This document shows, in pieces, positions 33,964-42,067 of a stretch of DNA of 64,000 nucleotides. Positions within the stretch are counted from its first letter, which is position 1. Every line of letters starts with the position of its first letter. The stretch spans positions 1 to 64,000 of the forward strand of contig JBCDFR010000019.1 in the NCBI GenBank assembly GCA_039177505.1, given 5' to 3'. The DNA comes from JABSQH01 sp039177505. GTDB taxonomy: Bacteria > Actinomycetota > Acidimicrobiia > Acidimicrobiales > Ilumatobacteraceae. The notes below the pieces were generated by a model that saw only the letters and a list, made by a program, of their open reading frames with translations, was not told the DNA's origin and searched no databases. The position numbers and the translations under genes are program-made.

Positions 33964-34107
33964 AGATCGAATCTGGTGCTGGGTCTCTCACCGATCTCAC
34001 AACTACTTCGAGCGAGACGCTCACCGTAGTGGTGCACCGTGTTCTTGGACAACGACACCGGGCACGTGCTCGGTGCGACTTCCGAGACAGACTTGGAGAC
34101 GACCCAC

Positions 34108-34887
34108 ATGTCATCGAACGATCCGTTCAGCACGCCGCCGAGTGGCGACCCGATCACGTCGGCCCCGGCCGAAGAGGCGACTCGCCGCCGCGGACGTGCC
34201 GGAATCGCCGTGGGCCTCACGGCAGGACTCATCGGCGGTGCCGCCGCCGGACTCGTCTTCGGCGTCCCCGGCATCGGCTCGGCATCGGTCAGTGATGCCC
34301 CGAGCACGGTGCTCGCCCAGGTGGACGACACCGAGGCGCCGAGCGAGGAGGATCGCGTCGCCGCGCGGGCGGAGCGGCTGCGTGAATTCCTGCAACCGCT
34401 CGTCGACGACGCCGTGATCGACGCAGCGCAGGCGGACGCCATCGCCGAATACATGGTCGAGAACGCTCCCGAGCGTCCCGGCAAGGGCCAGCGAGGCCCT
34501 GGCAGCCGAGGCGCCGGAGTGATCAATGAAGCGGTGACCGATCTGCTCGGTCTCACCCCTGCCGAGTTGCGTGAGCAGCTGATGGATGGAGCGACCCTCG
34601 CTGAAGTGGCGACGGGTCAGGGAATCGACCCACAGGACGTCATCGACGAGATCGTCGGCGAGGCTGAGGAGCGTCTCGACCAAGCCGTGGCCAACGGCCG
34701 GCTGGACCAGGCCGAGGCCGACGAGAAGCTCGCCGAGACGACCGAGAGGATCGCCGAGGTCGTGAACAACGGCCGTTCCGAGGCTGCTCCCGGCGGTTTT
34801 GGTCGCGGTGGCCCCGGCGGTTTCGGTCGCGGTGGCCCCGGCGGCTTCGGCGGCGGGCCCCGCGCCAACGGCCCCCTCGACGGCTGA
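34108..34887 (+). CDS. Membrane-anchored protein with helical repeats and GFGRGGP tail
   Basis: Protein of 259 residues 144 nt downstream of the sensor kinase. A cytosolic N-terminus (about 33 residues with RRRGR) precedes one hydrophobic helix (GIAVGLTAGLIGGAAAGLVFG). The extracytoplasmic part has two related helical units, DAVIDAAQADAIAEYMV and NGRLDQAEADEKLAE, and a middle LTPAELREQLMDG repeat, then three GGFGRGGP units at the C-terminus. Similar small envelope proteins often sit next to MprAB-type systems and may be their target or modulator; this is inference. ATG 34108 with GGAG upstream is preferred to the GTG at 34039. Confidence 0.7.
   Translation: MSSNDPFSTPPSGDPITSAPAEEATRRRGRAGIAVGLTAGLIGGAAAGLVFGVPGIGSASVSDAPSTVLAQVDDTEAPSEEDRVAARAERLREFLQPLVDDAVIDAAQADAIAEYMVENAPERPGKGQRGPGSRGAGVINEAVTDLLGLTPAELREQLMDGATLAEVATGQGIDPQDVIDEIVGEAEERLDQAVANGRLDQAEADEKLAETTERIAEVVNNGRSEAAPGGFGRGGPGGFGRGGPGGFGGGPRANGPLDG
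34788..34861 (+). repeat. Three 24-bp coding repeats (GGFGRGGP units)
   Basis: In-frame tandem repeat at the end of the gene: two near-identical 24-bp units and a shorter third, with only synonymous or Gly/Arg changes. Confidence 0.85.
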
Positions 34888-34977
34888 CGCCGGCTGGTTC
34901 GTCGGGCTGGGTGGCGCCGCAGCATCGCTGCCAACCCAACTGCTGCCAACTCCCCACCCTTCCCACCTGGTAGCTCG

Positions 34978-34983
34978 TAGCGT
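34978..34983 (+). promoter_or_regulatory. Putative -10 box (TAGCGT) for the ABC-F gene
   Basis: TAGCGT ends 6 nt before the GTG at 34990; leaderless geometry. Confidence 0.4.
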
Positions 34984-34989
34984 GACGGT

Positions 34990-36783
34990 GTGATCTGTGT
35001 CGATCTCGCCGGCGTCGGCGCCGCCCAGCCCGACAAGATCCTGTTCGAGGGTCTCGATCTGACAATCGCCTCAGGCGACCGCGTGGCGATCGCCGGGATC
35101 AACGGGTCGGGCAAGACAACACTGCTCAACATCTGTACCGGTGCCCTCGTCCCCGACGAGGGCACCGTGCGGTTCGGTCGGGACGTGCGCACAGCGGTGC
35201 TGGCCCAGGAGCCGGCGCTCCCCGCCGGCCCGGTCGGCGCGACCTTTGGCGATCGCTGGGAAGTTGCTGCTGCGGCGACGGTCCTCGGGGTCGCCGACCT
35301 GGTCGACCGTCCGACAGACCAACTGTCGGGCGGGCAGGCCAAGCGAGTTGCGCTGGCATCGGTGCTCGCCGACGACGAGTACGGCGAGGTCGACTTGCTC
35401 GTGCTCGACGAGCCGACGAACCACCTCGACCTCGAAGCGATCGAGTGGCTCGAACGGCGGCTCACCGCAATGCGCGCTGCGGTGTTGCTGATCACTCACG
35501 ACCGACACCTGCTCGATCACCTCACCGCACGTGACGGGGGTCGTGTGGTGGAGCTCGATCGTGGTCGGGCCTTCGTGCATCGTGCCGCTCCGGGGCGCAG
35601 CGCGTATGCCACCTATCTCGATGGCCGTGCCGAGCGGATGGCTCGTGAGCAGCAGGCCGAAGCGACGCGTCGCAATCTCGCTCGCCGCGAGCTGGCGTGG
35701 CTCCGCCGAGGTGCACCGGCTCGATCGTCGAAGCCGAAGTCGCGGTTGCTCGGCGCGGCCGCCATCCTCGAAGGCGGTGATCGTCGCGACGACGTGCGCT
35801 CCGAGCCGCTGGACTTCGCCGCCGGCACGTATCGCCTTGGCAATCAGGTGATCGAACTCGACGGTGTGTCGATCGGATTCCCCGGCGAACCGGTGCCGCT
35901 CTTGGCTGACCTCGATCTCGTGATCGAGCCTGGCGCACGGTTGGCAGTTGTCGGTCCCAATGGTGCGGGCAAGTCGACGCTGCTCGACGTGCTCGCCGAC
36001 CGTCGTCAGCCCCTGGCGGGCACGGTCCGGCGCGGCTCGACGGTGGTCACCGGTGTTGCCGACCAGCACGCCGACTCGCTCGATCCCGACGCCATCGTGC
36101 GCGAGTTGGTGGCGGGTCCGCACGGCCAGCCCGACCATCGGCACCGAGCGCTGCTCGAACGATTCTGGTTCGACACACCGGCGCAGTACGCACCGGTGCG
36201 CATGTTGTCGGGTGGTGAACGCCGTCGACTGCAGCTGGTGATGGTGCTCGCCGCCGAGCCCAACGTGTTGCTCCTGGACGAGCCGACAAACGACTTGGAT
36301 CTCGACACACTGCGTGCGCTCGAGGACTTTCTCGATGACTGGCCGGGGGCGCTGGTGGTCGCCAGCCACGATCGCACATTCCTCGATCGCGTGGCTGACC
36401 ACGTGTTGGCGGTGGAACCTCCGACTTCGGCCGGCTTGTCCGGTCGGGTTCGGCGTGTGCCAGGCGGTGTGGGCGGATGGTTGGCCGAGCGAGCCGCCGT
36501 CGCGCCGTCGGCTCCGAGGTCGGTCGGCACCACCGCGGCACCGCGCCGCGACTGGAAGCAACGCTCTGGAGGTCCGAGCCCGTCGACGCTGCGCCGCCGT
36601 CTACGCGAGGTCGAAAAGACGATGAGTGCGGCGCAACGCAAGGTGTCGGCGCTGACCGACGAGTTAGCCGGAACGACCGAACACCAACACCTCGCCCGCC
36701 TCGGTGACCAGCTCTCGGCGGCGCAAGGTGAACTCGATGCGGCCGAGTCCGAGTGGCTCGAGCTCGCTGAGCAGCTCGAATGA
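34990..36783 (+). CDS. ABC-F family ATPase
   Basis: Tandem ABC ATPase of 597 residues without membrane segments. First domain: Walker A GINGSGKTT (36-44), LSGGQAKR, LVLDEPTNHLDL. Linker with charged helices and an RSSKPKSR motif (about 241). Second domain: GPNGAGKST (about 322), LSGGERRRLQL, LLLDEPTNDLDL. C-terminal coiled coil (SPSTLRRRLREVEKTMSAAQ, to the end) as in Uup. ABC-F proteins act on the ribosome in translation or antibiotic resistance, or, for Uup, on DNA and ribosome biogenesis. The Uup-like architecture is favoured. Confidence 0.9.
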   Translation: MICVDLAGVGAAQPDKILFEGLDLTIASGDRVAIAGINGSGKTTLLNICTGALVPDEGTVRFGRDVRTAVLAQEPALPAGPVGATFGDRWEVAAAATVLGVADLVDRPTDQLSGGQAKRVALASVLADDEYGEVDLLVLDEPTNHLDLEAIEWLERRLTAMRAAVLLITHDRHLLDHLTARDGGRVVELDRGRAFVHRAAPGRSAYATYLDGRAERMAREQQAEATRRNLARRELAWLRRGAPARSSKPKSRLLGAAAILEGGDRRDDVRSEPLDFAAGTYRLGNQVIELDGVSIGFPGEPVPLLADLDLVIEPGARLAVVGPNGAGKSTLLDVLADRRQPLAGTVRRGSTVVTGVADQHADSLDPDAIVRELVAGPHGQPDHRHRALLERFWFDTPAQYAPVRMLSGGERRRLQLVMVLAAEPNVLLLDEPTNDLDLDTLRALEDFLDDWPGALVVASHDRTFLDRVADHVLAVEPPTSAGLSGRVRRVPGGVGGWLAERAAVAPSAPRSVGTTAAPRRDWKQRSGGPSPSTLRRRLREVEKTMSAAQRKVSALTDELAGTTEHQHLARLGDQLSAAQGELDAAESEWLELAEQLE

Positions 36784-36808
36784 CCGGAATCTGGGAGAGA
36801 GAGCGCCG

Positions 36809-37615
36809 TCAGAGGAACGACAGCAGGTCGGCGAACTCGGCCTCGGCGTCGACGTCGATCCCGCGTTGTTCGAACCAGGTGCAGATGTTCAGCACGTCGC
36901 GGTGGAGGAAGTCGAGTCCCTGCATGTTGGCCGCGAGATCGACGGCTTGCGGGAAGTCGATGAACCACACCCGGTCGTTCCACCACAGGGTGTTGTACGC
37001 CGAGAGGTCGCCATGGGCGTATCCGGCGGCAGTCAACGTGCGCAGTCCGGTGCGGATCTGGTCGAACGCATCCAACAGCTGTTCCGAGCCGAGTCGGGCC
37101 GAGCGCAGCTGGGGGGCAGCTTGGTCGAGATCGCCGATGTACTCCAGGTCGAACACGTCGTCGCCGTAGGCGATCGGGTACGGCACCGACATGCCGTCGT
37201 TCCACGCGCGGGTCATGACCTCGTGTTCGTGTCCGGTCCAGCGGTCTTGGAGGAGCCGTTTGCCGTACGTCGACATGCGGGCGATGGCGCGTCGGTCACG
37301 CGACTTGCGGAACTGGCGACCCTCCCGATACTCGACGTCGCGATGGAACGTCGACGCGCGCTGCACGCCCATCGCTTCGAGTTGGCCCTTGTGGGTCACC
37401 GTGCGTGGGAGATACCGCTTGCGGGCGACGAGACATGTCCGGCCGTCGGGAGCGATGCGTTGGATCAGGTTGACCTGGGCCTCCTTGCCGGTGGTGATGA
37501 CGCCGAGGTCGTCTTCGTCGAACGGCTCGTCGACGAGCCAGTCGGGTGGGCCATCGGTGGGTGACTCGGGGGTCGGATCAGCTGATGATTCGTGGTGCGA
37601 TTCGTGATGGGACAC
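36809..37615 (-). CDS. RIO1-like serine/threonine protein kinase
   Basis: Atypical protein kinase of 268 residues. ATP-binding TTGKEAQVNL (41-50) and Lys66, catalytic loop YAHGDLSAYN (199-208, Asp203 and Asn208), metal-binding Asp220 in WFIDFPQAVD. The His-rich N-terminus (MSHHESHHESS) may bind metal. Bacterial RIO1 kinases are widespread in actinobacteria but their targets are unknown; archaeal and eukaryotic RIO kinases act in ribosome maturation. The nearby ABC-F gene is convergent and also ribosome-linked. GTG 37615 is the start; a small upstream ORF precedes it. Confidence 0.9.
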   Translation of the reverse strand: MSHHESHHESSADPTPESPTDGPPDWLVDEPFDEDDLGVITTGKEAQVNLIQRIAPDGRTCLVARKRYLPRTVTHKGQLEAMGVQRASTFHRDVEYREGRQFRKSRDRRAIARMSTYGKRLLQDRWTGHEHEVMTRAWNDGMSVPYPIAYGDDVFDLEYIGDLDQAAPQLRSARLGSEQLLDAFDQIRTGLRTLTAAGYAHGDLSAYNTLWWNDRVWFIDFPQAVDLAANMQGLDFLHRDVLNICTWFEQRGIDVDAEAEFADLLSFL

Positions 37616-37705
37616 GGTGCCTCTGCTTGAGGTGCGGGCGGCGCACGCGGCGCCGCAGCGTCGAGACGACGCATGAACGGAAAGGAACCGGGCCGGCGAG
37701 CGCGG

Positions 37706-37750
37706 TGGCTACGAGCGGGCGCGGTCGGAGGAAACAACGCCGATGACAGT
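37706..37750 (-). CDS. Candidate 14-codon leader peptide upstream of the RIO1 kinase
   Basis: ATG 37750 is preceded by GAAGGAGGGC at ideal spacing, one of the strongest ribosome-binding sites in the window, and starts a frame MTVIGVVSSDRARS before a TAG stop. The kinase starts 90 nt later, and a GC-rich inverted repeat (GCGGCGCC...GGCGCAC region, about 37641-37665) lies between. It may be a regulatory leader; its function is not shown. Confidence 0.35.
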
Positions 37751-37848
37751 CATGTGCGATCGCCCTCCTTCTCCGTAGGCGGCCCGGTGTGGCCGAGCCG
37801 TGTGTCCGTGCAGTGCCACGCTAGATCACCGCCGGCCGCCGGCCGAAG

Positions 37849-38400
37849 GAGTTTCTTCGTGCGCGTGGCATCGGGGTCGGCGGGGAGACGGCCGGTCTCG
37901 ACGTGTTCGCCTGCCACCTTGCGCCGGCGCCGATCCACGGACTGCATCGGCGCCTCCAAGTGCTGGCGATCGACGAGATCATCCGCGAGGCACGTCGCGG
38001 CAAGGATCCCGACCCGGTTCCTGGCGGGCCGCCACGGCGCGAGGTACCGGCGTTGTTGTGTGGCGACTTCAATGCCGAACCGGACAGCGACGAGATCCGG
38101 TTTCTGACGTCACTGACCCCGCTCGACGACCGCACGACCTTCTACCAGGACGCGTGGCGAATGGCCGGCGACGGTCCCGGCTACACCCAGGACTGGCGGG
38201 CCAATCCCATCGCCGCATCGATGAACGTCAACCGCAAGCGCATCGACTACGTGTTCGTCGGGGACCCGTTCCTGCGTGTCGACGGGGCGGGCCGTATCGA
38301 GCGCGCCGAGCTGGCCTTCCACGAGCCGCTCACCGGCATCGTCGCCAGCGATCACGTCGGCCTCGTCGTCGACGTGCGCTGGCCACAACGACCGGCTTGA
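37849..38400 (+). pseudogene. C-terminal part of an endonuclease/exonuclease/phosphatase (EEP) family protein
   Basis: Residues after GTG 37903 read DVFACHLAP, LLCGDFNAEPDSDEI, RKRIDYVFVGD and ASDHVGLVVDV, the C-terminal half of an EEP nuclease with its catalytic GDFN, DYVF and SDH motifs. The N-terminal half with the Asn and Glu metal ligands is absent: an in-frame TAG lies at 37822, and no start precedes GGETAGLD. A full protein is about 280-300 residues; this has about 165-184. Probably a 5'-truncated gene, unless it pairs with a distant N-terminus. Confidence 0.65.
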
Positions 38401-38426
38401 GCAGTCAGGCGGGCGCGCCGACTGAC

Positions 38427-38432
38427 TAGGTT
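38427..38432 (+). promoter_or_regulatory. Putative -10 box (TAGGTT) for the small lipoprotein
   Basis: TAGGTT ends 7 nt before the ATG at 38440; a second TACGCT overlaps it. Leaderless geometry. Confidence 0.4.
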
Positions 38433-38439
38433 ACGCTAG

Positions 38440-38823
38440 ATGCGTGCACTCCTCGTGGTCCCCCTCCTGCTCGTCGCCGCCTGCGGAAGTGACGACGACA
38501 GTGGTGGCGGTGGCGGTGGCGATGCCGATCCAGCCGCCTTCTGTGAGCAGGTGGCGGTTCTCCAGGCGACCACAGCGCCTGACGAGGATGTGGATCTGGA
38601 CGAATTCCAGGCCCTGATCGACGTTGCCCCCAGTGAGGTCAGCGGCTCACTCACTTTCCTCCGCGACGTGTTCGTGCAGATCGAAGAAGCCGGTGACGAC
38701 GAAGAGGCGCTGCTCGAGATCTTCTCGCTGGTCGACGACCCTGACTTCGCGGAAGCCAACGCGACGATCAACGAGTACGTGGCCGACGAGTGCGGCATCG
38801 ACCTCGAAGCAGCCGACGAGTAA
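38440..38823 (+). CDS. Small secreted lipoprotein
   Basis: Protein of 127 residues with a type II signal peptide (MRALLVVPLLLVAAC, lipid-anchored Cys15), a GSDDDSGGGGGG linker and a strongly acidic helical domain. Two further cysteines (about 35 and 119) may form a disulphide. No family is recognised; similar short acidic lipoproteins are common in Acidimicrobiia and actinobacteria. It is followed by gene remnants. Confidence 0.75.
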   Translation: MRALLVVPLLLVAACGSDDDSGGGGGGDADPAAFCEQVAVLQATTAPDEDVDLDEFQALIDVAPSEVSGSLTFLRDVFVQIEEAGDDEEALLEIFSLVDDPDFAEANATINEYVADECGIDLEAADE

Positions 38824-38857
38824 GCATCGCCCGACGCGGATCACCGGCGTTGTCGAC

Positions 38858-39013
38858 GTGTCGGTCAGCGGCGACGTGGAAGCCGACGCCATCGAGGTAT
38901 GTGCAGCTCTTGCGGCCTGGGCCGCGCCGCGCAACCCCGACGCCACCGTTGGCGTGACCGCGGCTGGTGGCAACACGGTCTACGCCTCTGGCACCGCCGC
39001 CGACGGCCGCTGA
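38858..39013 (+). pseudogene. Short protein-like frame after the lipoprotein, probable remnant
   Basis: Fifty-one codons reading VSVSGDVEADAIEVC and then NPDATVGVTAAGGNTVYASG look coding but have no clear start or family. They could be the frame-shifted end of a former gene. Confidence 0.3.
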
Positions 39014-39204
39014 TCGGAGTTTGCTCGCAGTCGGTCGCCGATCTCGCCGAGGCGGATCAGTTGCTGCAGATGGAGCGGCGCAGTCAGCACGTCTTCGATG
39101 AACTGCAACACGTAAACCATCGCCGCGAACACGGCTCCGTACTGCGCGCCATCTGACACGAGTTCGACCGGCGCGTAGATCAATAGTGCGATCACGTCAG
39201 CCAC
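38980..39204 (-). pseudogene. ABC-exporter membrane-domain remnant
   Basis: A 74-codon frame contains YGAVFAAMVYVLQFIEDVLT and LQQLIRLGEIGDRLRA, resembling the last transmembrane helix and linker of an ABC exporter permease. The ATPase domain and the other helices are missing. The bases from 39205 to 39362 contain nothing recognisable. Confidence 0.4.
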
Positions 39205-39362
39205 GACGGTCGAGATCGTCGTCGACGGGATCGATGCGATGTCGCTGGGGGCGAGTGCATCGCTGGGTACAACAGCCGCGGAAGCGGAACGACTGCGCCT
39301 CGCCAGTCACCGATTGGCGGCGACAGCGTCGGCCCGCTGAGGCTGTGGGCAGCTGTTGTGCG

Positions 39363-40745
39363 TCAGGCGTCTGGGAACCACGAGCCATGGAAGCCGTGCG
39401 GCACCCGTTGGGGGAGTGGGACGATGGCGATGGGGTCGGCTGACATATCGGATGCGTCGAGCACGGCGAACGAGGATGACTCCGTAGCGCGGTCGTAGAG
39501 GTACGTCACGAGCCACCCGTCGTCTTCGGCGGCCGACTCGGCCCGCGGCACGAACACGGGCTCGGCGGTCGACACCGTGTCGCCGAAGTCGTGCAGCGCA
39601 GCCTCGCCGGTGGTGACGTCGTACTTCACCACGTTGGTGGCGCCGTCGGTCATGACCTTGGAGTTCGGGCGCTCGGTGGTGGCCCACGCGAAGCGATTGG
39701 TCAGGCCCGTTCGGCGATCGTCGATACGCGGGAAGCTGTGCTCGCGGTCGTCGAGCTGCTGTTCGGTGGCGGCGCCGGTGCGCAGATCGAACCGCCACCG
39801 CCACAGGTAGCAGGGTTCGAAGGCATCGTTGGCGGTCGACCACATCGATGGATGGCGGCCGGCGTCGAGCACCACGACGTTGCCGTCGTCTTCCTCCCAG
39901 GCATTGACGATGTGAAACACGTAGCAGTCGTCGACCTCGAACCAGCGCGGCTGGGCCGGTGACTCGGCGCCGACGTTGCGGCGGTCGAGTAGTCCGATGC
40001 GCGAGCCGTTGGACGGTCGCCACACGAACGGCATACCGCGCCCGGTCAGCGCGATGTCGAGGTCGAACACCACGGGAAGGTCGAGGAAGATGGCGTGGTT
40101 CCGGCTGATCGCGAAGTCGTGCATCATCACCGCCGCGGGCACGTCGATCGGCTGCGAGTGAATCAGCTGACCAGCCGCATCGGCCACGTGGTACGTCACG
40201 AACGGTTGGCTGACGAGCTCGTAGCCGAAGAAGTGCATCTCGCCGGTCTCGGCGCAGACATGCGGGTGCGCAGTGCACGGCGTATCGAGGCGGCCCTCGA
40301 AGTCGATCGGGCCGAGTGTGTCGAGATCGGGCCCGATCCCCATCGGGAAGCTGCCTTCTTCCAGCGCCATGATCGTTCCGGCGTGACGGATCACATGCGT
40401 GTTCGCCCGACCCGCTGCGAGATCAAACGCCATCGTCTCCTCGTTGAAACGCGGTTCGCCCGCAAGCAGCTTCGTGCGCACCCAACGGTTGCGATACCAC
40501 TCGGCCTTGCCGTCCCGGAGCCGGATGCCGTGGAGCATGCCGTCGCCGTCGAACCAATGGCTGGATCGGCCGCTCTGCGGATTGGCGCCGTTGCGGAAGA
40601 AACGACCGTTGAGCTCGGTCGGGAGCTGACCCTTTACGGCCAGGTCGAACGCCTCGACCTCGGTGGCGACGGGGGCGTAGTTGCCGCGTAGGTAGAACGG
40701 CAGGCGCTCGCCGGAGTCTTGTCTGACGTCTGCGGTCGAGGTCAT
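39363..40745 (-). CDS. Carotenoid oxygenase
   Basis: Carotenoid cleavage dioxygenase family protein of 460 residues. The four iron-binding histidines are visible as His160 (TAHPHVC), His209 (MMHDFAI), His278 (YVFHIVNAW) and His453 (HGFHGSWFP), with WFDGDGMLHG and the LNGRFFRNG N-terminal strand. The enzyme cleaves C=C bonds of carotenoids, apocarotenoids or stilbene-like compounds with a non-haem Fe(II). No carotenoid genes are adjacent. Divergent from the AhpD-like selenoprotein gene. Confidence 0.93.
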   Translation of the reverse strand: MTSTADVRQDSGERLPFYLRGNYAPVATEVEAFDLAVKGQLPTELNGRFFRNGANPQSGRSSHWFDGDGMLHGIRLRDGKAEWYRNRWVRTKLLAGEPRFNEETMAFDLAAGRANTHVIRHAGTIMALEEGSFPMGIGPDLDTLGPIDFEGRLDTPCTAHPHVCAETGEMHFFGYELVSQPFVTYHVADAAGQLIHSQPIDVPAAVMMHDFAISRNHAIFLDLPVVFDLDIALTGRGMPFVWRPSNGSRIGLLDRRNVGAESPAQPRWFEVDDCYVFHIVNAWEEDDGNVVVLDAGRHPSMWSTANDAFEPCYLWRWRFDLRTGAATEQQLDDREHSFPRIDDRRTGLTNRFAWATTERPNSKVMTDGATNVVKYDVTTGEAALHDFGDTVSTAEPVFVPRAESAAEDDGWLVTYLYDRATESSSFAVLDASDMSADPIAIVPLPQRVPHGFHGSWFPDA

Positions 40746-40941
40746 CGTTCGATTGTCGCACTCTTTGCCTCACCCACGACGAGTCGCTCGGGGAGTGTTG
40801 CCGGCAAGGCCTGGCAAGAACGGGCCAGCGGCGACCCTGAGCATCATGCCGGCGGCCCAGCGGCGACTACGAACCCGCCAGCAAGCGGACGCTCGTCACG
40901 ATGGGCTTGCCGAGCTAACTTGCCGGGGTGCCTCGCCGAGC

Positions 40942-42009
40942 GTGGATCGATCCGTGACCCAGCATCCGATTCGCGCCGACCTCGTCGACACGCACGAGGC
41001 GGTCATCGCCAGCCTCGGCAGACCCGGCACGTTCTGGACGAGCGCCGAGCGAGTCGCAATCGCGGCGACGGTGCGCGATGCCGCCGGGCAACCGGACCGG
41101 CCCCCGTGGTACAACCCGAGCGACGATCGGGACCCAGACGAGGATGGCGACCGAGCATCGCTCCCCGCCGCAGCCATCGATGCGATCTGGCGGTTGACGA
41201 ACCATCCGAGCACCGTGACGGGGTCTTGGTGCGCGTCGACGATCGCCGGTCTCGACGAACCCGAGCACTACGTCGAGCTCTTGGGCATCGTCGCCGCGGT
41301 CAACGCGATCGACCGGTTCGCCCGAATCGTCGACCGCCCGTTGGTCGAGCTGCCCGTCCCGTCGCCGGGCCAACCCACGCGCCAACGCGTCGCCGGTGCG
41401 GCGGTGACCACACACTGGGTGCCAACAGCGCGCGGCGAATTCAACGGCATGGTGCTGCAGTCGTTGACAGCGGTGCCCGCGGCGGAGTCACTCGTTCATG
41501 AAGTCGTAGGTACCCACTACATGCCGATTGCGGTCATGTTGTCGGATTGGGACTACGACCGCGGCACGCTCAACCGCCGTCAGATCGAGCTCATTGCGGC
41601 CAGAACGTCGTTCAAGAACGACTGCTTCTATTGAACGACCGCCCACGCATCCATGCTCAGTTTGAGTGGGAACCGGACCGGCGAGAACGTCGATGCGGCG
41701 CGCCTCGGCGAGGGCGCCGGAGTCGACGACGGACCATTGCTCGTGGACTTCGTCGACCGGTGCTTCGACCCGGAGCAGCCGTTCGGTGCGGCCTTTGGTG
41801 AGCTCTACGAGCGGCGCGGCCATGCGTTTGCGGTCGACGCCGCTGCCGTGGTTGCGGCCTTCCACATGATGACGCGTGTCGCAGATGGTTCGGGGACGCC
41901 GCTCGACTCGTCCCTCGAGAGCATCAGCCACGAGATCAGAGCAGGCAACTCGCTCGACGATATGGACTCGCGGCGATTGGAGTCGGAGTTGCCGGTCGGG
42001 CCTGGCTGA
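40942..42009 (+). CDS. AhpD-like peroxidase-related protein with in-frame TGA (probable selenoprotein)
   Basis: Carboxymuconolactone decarboxylase/AhpD-family protein of 355 residues if the TGA at 41632-41634 is read as selenocysteine. Upstream: IASLGRPGTFWTSAERVAIAAT, then a long helical region, ending ARTSFKNDCFY. The TGA comes next, followed in the same frame by TTAHASMLSLSGNRTGENVD and another 117 codons of good coding character to TGA 42009. The motif C228-F-Y-U231-T-T-A-H235 matches the AhpD CxxC with a His four residues after the second Cys. Redox role against (organic) peroxides is inferred from the family. Start GTG 40942 or 40954; the ORF further upstream lacks coding character. Without recoding the protein ends just before its active site. 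Confidence 0.8.
41635..41670 (+). promoter_or_regulatory. Candidate bacterial SECIS hairpin after the TGA
   Basis: Immediately downstream of the TGA, CCCA (41642-41645) can pair with TGGG (41667-41670) and CTCA (41656-41659) with TGAG (41663-41666), leaving the apical loop GTT. The loop G is 25 nt after the TGA, within the spacing of known bacterial SECIS elements, and the structure lies within coding sequence as usual. The 10-nt bulge makes the fold imperfect. Confidence 0.45.
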
Positions 42010-42052
42010 CGCCGTCGACTCGGGGACGCTGACTCGCCGTACACCCGGTCCG

Positions 42053-42058
42053 TAGAGT
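42053..42058 (+). promoter_or_regulatory. Putative -10 box (TAGAGT) for the helicase
   Basis: TAGAGT ends 9 nt before the ATG at 42068. Confidence 0.35.
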
Positions 42059-42067
42059 GGCTGGCGA

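Noticed and set aside
40753..40941. N-terminal extension of the AhpD-like protein to 40753
   Set aside because: The extra 63 residues are Arg/Pro-rich without family similarity, and the conserved protein begins at IRADLVDTHEAV.
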